A stretch of DNA of 64,000 nucleotides, from the NCBI RefSeq assembly GCF_038024875.1, contig NZ_CP136136.1, positions 3,410,001-3,474,000 of the forward strand, read 5' to 3'. The number at the start of each line of letters is the position of its first letter. Position 1 is the stretch's first letter. The translations under genes were made by a program, and so were the position numbers. The notes beneath the pieces are model-generated. The model worked only from the letters and a program-made list of their open reading frames with translations, made no database searches and had not been told where the DNA came from. Shown here piece after piece: positions 61,752 through 64,000 of the stretch. The DNA comes from Gordonia rubripertincta. Its GTDB lineage: Bacteria > Actinomycetota > Actinomycetes > Mycobacteriales > Mycobacteriaceae.

Positions 61752-62678
61752 ATGCCTACTCCGTCAGCGAGGACACCAATGCGGATCGTCAACCAATCCC
61801 ATCGACTGATGATCGACACCGGGGACGGTGTCGTGGACGTCGAGAAGGTCAGCGCCGGAAAGTTCAGCAGCGACATCCAGTCTGTGTACGGCCGGTGGGA
61901 CGAGTTCCTGGACTGGGCCTCGAGCGCTGACCTGTCTTCCACGACCCCCCTCCGGGCTGGTGAGCTCGGAGCGCCGGTTCCGCGTCCGGGTCAGGTGTTC
62001 GCTGTCGGCCTGAACTACGCCGACCACGCCGCCGAAGCGAATATCCCGCACCCAGACGCTCCGGTCATCTTCACCAAGTTCCCGGCCTCGATCGCGGGTC
62101 CGTACGACACGATCGAGCTACCGAGTGATCTGGTCGATTTCGAGGTCGAGCTGGTCGCCGTCATCGGTGCGCCGGCCCGCGATGTGGCGCTTGAAGACGG
62201 CTGGGCACACATCGCTGGCTTGACCTTGGGGCAGGACGTGTCAGAACGTGGGGTCCAGCTGGCCGGTCCCACCCCGCAGTTCAACCTCGGCAAGTCGTTC
62301 GCCGGCTTTTCGCCCATCGGACCGGCCGTCGTAACCCTCGACGAGTTCCACGATCCCGACGACGTCGAGGTGTCGACGACCCTCTCCGGCGAGCTCATGC
62401 AGGGTTCGAGCACTCGCCACCTCATCTTCTCCGTGCCCGCCCTCGTCGCGTACCTCTCGGCCTTCGTCGAGCTGCGGCCCGGTGACCTGATCTTCACCGG
62501 AACCCCGTCCGGAGTCGGATTCACCCGGGATCCGAAGCGACTCATCACGACCGAGGACGAGCTCGTGAGCAACGCTGATGTGATCGGTGAGATGCGGCAT
62601 CGGTTCATCTCCTCGACACGCCCGCACCCAGCCGCAGTGCTGGCCGAGGCCCCGCATGTGACAGGAGCCGACAAGTGA
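61752..62678 (+). CDS. Fumarylacetoacetate hydrolase family protein
   Basis: This is a FAH-fold enzyme of 308 residues, or 299 if ATG 61779 is used. The core shows FAVGLNYADHAAEANIPHP, FTKFPASIAGPYD, the metal ligands in LVDFEVELVAVIG (Glu and Glu), and GDLIFTGTPSGVGFTRDP. It probably cuts a ring-opened dioxo acid into two smaller acids. Its stop overlaps the GTG of the acetoacetyl-CoA synthetase gene (GTGA), which suggests that acetoacetate or a related keto acid is one product. It is distinct from the FAH enzyme of cluster A. Confidence 0.88.
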   Translation: MPTPSARTPMRIVNQSHRLMIDTGDGVVDVEKVSAGKFSSDIQSVYGRWDEFLDWASSADLSSTTPLRAGELGAPVPRPGQVFAVGLNYADHAAEANIPHPDAPVIFTKFPASIAGPYDTIELPSDLVDFEVELVAVIGAPARDVALEDGWAHIAGLTLGQDVSERGVQLAGPTPQFNLGKSFAGFSPIGPAVVTLDEFHDPDDVEVSTTLSGELMQGSSTRHLIFSVPALVAYLSAFVELRPGDLIFTGTPSGVGFTRDPKRLITTEDELVSNADVIGEMRHRFISSTRPHPAAVLAEAPHVTGADK

Positions 62679-64000
62679 CGACCAGTCCCGAGGTTCTGTG
62701 GACCCCGTCACCAGACCGGGTCGCCGCGACCCGCATGTCCGACTATCAACGCTGGCTGACCAGTGACCGGGAGGTCCGCACCCAAGGGTTCGGCGAACTG
62801 TGGCAATGGTCGGTCGATGACCCGACGGCTTTCTGGGATTCGATCTGGACCTACTTCGACGTCCTTGCATCGGCGCCACCGAGGGCAGTGCTCGAGGATG
62901 CTGACATGCCCGGCGCCGTGTGGTTCCCGGGTGCCCGGTTGAACTGGGCCGAGAACATCTTGCGCCGTGCCGACAGGGACGACCCGGCGATCATCGCACT
63001 CCACGAATCGGCATCGGCTCTCACAACTACCTGGCGCGAGCTGGAACAGCGGGTAGCGAATGTCGCGGCCGGCTTCCGACGCCTCGGGGTTCGGCCAGGA
63101 GACCGCGTGGCCGCGGTGTTGCCGAATATCACCGAGACAGTGATCGCCGTGTTGGCCACCGCCAGCGTGGGCGCCGTGTGGTCGTGCTGTGCGCCTGATT
63201 TCGGGGTCAAGGGACTGGTCGACAGATTTGCGCAGATTGAGCCGACGATTCTAATCGGCGTCGACGGTTATCAGTTCAACGGCAAGGTCCTAGACCGGCG
63301 TGAGACCGTCGAGGCGCTGGCCGCGGAACTGCCGACCGTCCGCCACACCGTGATGGTCCGCAACCTTGGCGACAAGAAGCTCGAATTCCTCGACGGTGTC
63401 CTCGATTTCGCTGACCTCGCGGTGGGAGACGCAGCCCCGGAATACGAGCAGGTACCGTTCGACCATCCCCTGTGGGTGCTCTACAGTTCCGGGACCACCG
63501 GTCTCCCGAAGGGGATCGTTCATTCCCATGGCGGAATTCTGCTCGAGTCGCTCAAAGCCAATGCGTTGCACTACGACCTGGGTCCCGACGACCGGGTGTT
63601 CATTGCCGCGAGCACCGCCTGGGTGGTGTGGAACATGCTGATCGACGCGATGACGACTGGGTGCGCCATCGTCACCTACGACGGCAGCCCCACGCTCGGC
63701 CGCCCAGACCACCAATTCGAGATCTGCGCCGAACACCGGGTGACACGATTCGGGACCGGAGCTGCATACCTGACCTTGTGCGAGAGGGCCGCAGCAAGAC
63801 CGGGAAGGGATTTCGATCTGACCGCGCTGCGGTCGATCATGTCCACCGGCTCGCCGCTGCCGGACACGACGTGGCGCTGGGTCTATGAACATGTGTCCGA
63901 GGATGTCCAACTGGGTTCGGACAGCGGTGGCACCGACGTTGCCACGGCCTTTATTGGGGCGAATCCGATGTCACCCGTGGTCACCGGCGAACTGCAAGGG
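62675..64000 (+). CDS. Acetoacetyl-CoA synthetase (partial, runs off the window)
   Basis: The first 442 residues of an ANL-superfamily ligase are present. The acetoacetyl-CoA synthetase N-terminus (FWDSIWTYFDVLA, MPGAVWFPGARLNWAENILR) is followed by GAVWSCCAPDFGVKGLVDRF and the ATP motif YSSGTTGLPKGIVHSHGG. It activates acetoacetate to acetoacetyl-CoA, which enters central metabolism through thiolysis. The frame is open to the last base. It is coupled to the FAH gene. Confidence 0.9.
   Translation, partial: MTTSPEVLWTPSPDRVAATRMSDYQRWLTSDREVRTQGFGELWQWSVDDPTAFWDSIWTYFDVLASAPPRAVLEDADMPGAVWFPGARLNWAENILRRADRDDPAIIALHESASALTTTWRELEQRVANVAAGFRRLGVRPGDRVAAVLPNITETVIAVLATASVGAVWSCCAPDFGVKGLVDRFAQIEPTILIGVDGYQFNGKVLDRRETVEALAAELPTVRHTVMVRNLGDKKLEFLDGVLDFADLAVGDAAPEYEQVPFDHPLWVLYSSGTTGLPKGIVHSHGGILLESLKANALHYDLGPDDRVFIAASTAWVVWNMLIDAMTTGCAIVTYDGSPTLGRPDHQFEICAEHRVTRFGTGAAYLTLCERAAARPGRDFDLTALRSIMSTGSPLPDTTWRWVYEHVSEDVQLGSDSGGTDVATAFIGANPMSPVVTGELQG

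Larger units (their letters stand above)
21691..64000. mobile_element. Putative integrated genomic island (left end; right end outside window)
   Basis: The left border is the tRNA 3' remnant. With the tRNA on the minus strand, an element inserted in its 3' end would extend rightwards, leaving the intact tRNA at the far side. Everything to the right is accessory in character: unknown small genes, three insertion sequences, gene remnants and two catabolic clusters. No integrase is visible in the window, so the island could end earlier and only part of it may be one unit. Confidence 0.45.

Noticed and set aside
21691..64000. Prophage
   Set aside because: No capsid, tail, terminase, lysis or replication genes are visible, and the cargo is metabolic. 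An integrative element or island fits better.

Overview
The window is GC-rich actinobacterial DNA, most likely from the Mycobacteriales and plausibly Gordonia or a close Rhodococcus-like relative. This rests on the mycobacterial-type Sdh1 operon with its upstream 97-residue protein, a PorA/DUF3068 protein, DUF3263 proteins, frequent GTG starts and 4-base stop/start overlaps. The genus call is an inference.

From 1 to about 21.6 kb the content looks chromosomal: TetR regulators with visible operators, dodecin, guanine deaminase, a phospholipase D-like protein, a CHAP-domain protein, a secreted GH43-like protein, the succinate dehydrogenase operon (anchor, flavoprotein, iron-sulfur) and a three-gene glycan cluster (WcbI-like, GT4, GT2). 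A deletion scar at about 10.55 kb fuses the tails of a TetR gene and a permease gene.

At 21.69 kb lies the 3' portion of a tRNA gene without its 5' half, the usual mark of a tRNA-targeting integrated element. From there to the window end the DNA looks accessory: unknown small genes, gene remnants, three insertion sequences and two aromatic-catabolism clusters. Cluster A (24.9-37.9 kb, minus strand) encodes gentisate dioxygenase, a gentisate-forming flavoprotein hydroxylase, a fumarylacetoacetate-hydrolase-family enzyme, two MpaB/DUF2236 proteins around an aldehyde dehydrogenase, and benzoate dioxygenase subunits. Its last gene is an unusual BenC-FCD-BenD fusion, and a divergent tandem-domain MarR protein probably controls the cluster. 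The segment from 38.3 to 47.9 kb is IS-rich and decayed, with a truncated formaldehyde dehydrogenase, a truncated formylglycine-generating enzyme and a sulfatase interrupted by two amber codons.

Cluster B (47.8-64 kb) holds a PucR-type regulator, a flavoprotein hydroxylase, a DoxX protein, a VOC/extradiol-like protein, GntR and AsnC regulators, an AceE-like E1, an E2 with no visible subunit-binding domain, a DUF3263 protein, an acetolactate-synthase-like enzyme, two SnoaL-like proteins, an FMN reductase, a FAH-family hydrolase and the start of an acetoacetyl-CoA synthetase. The palindromic motif TGNTATAAC(A/G) occurs in four of its promoter regions and may define one regulon. The whole reads as ring hydroxylation, ring opening, C-C hydrolysis and activation of the keto-acid products; the substrate is not evident and the pathway may be undescribed.

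Several genes carry single-base frameshifts, often in short homopolymers, on both sides of the proposed island boundary. Read errors should be excluded before they are treated as true pseudogenes.
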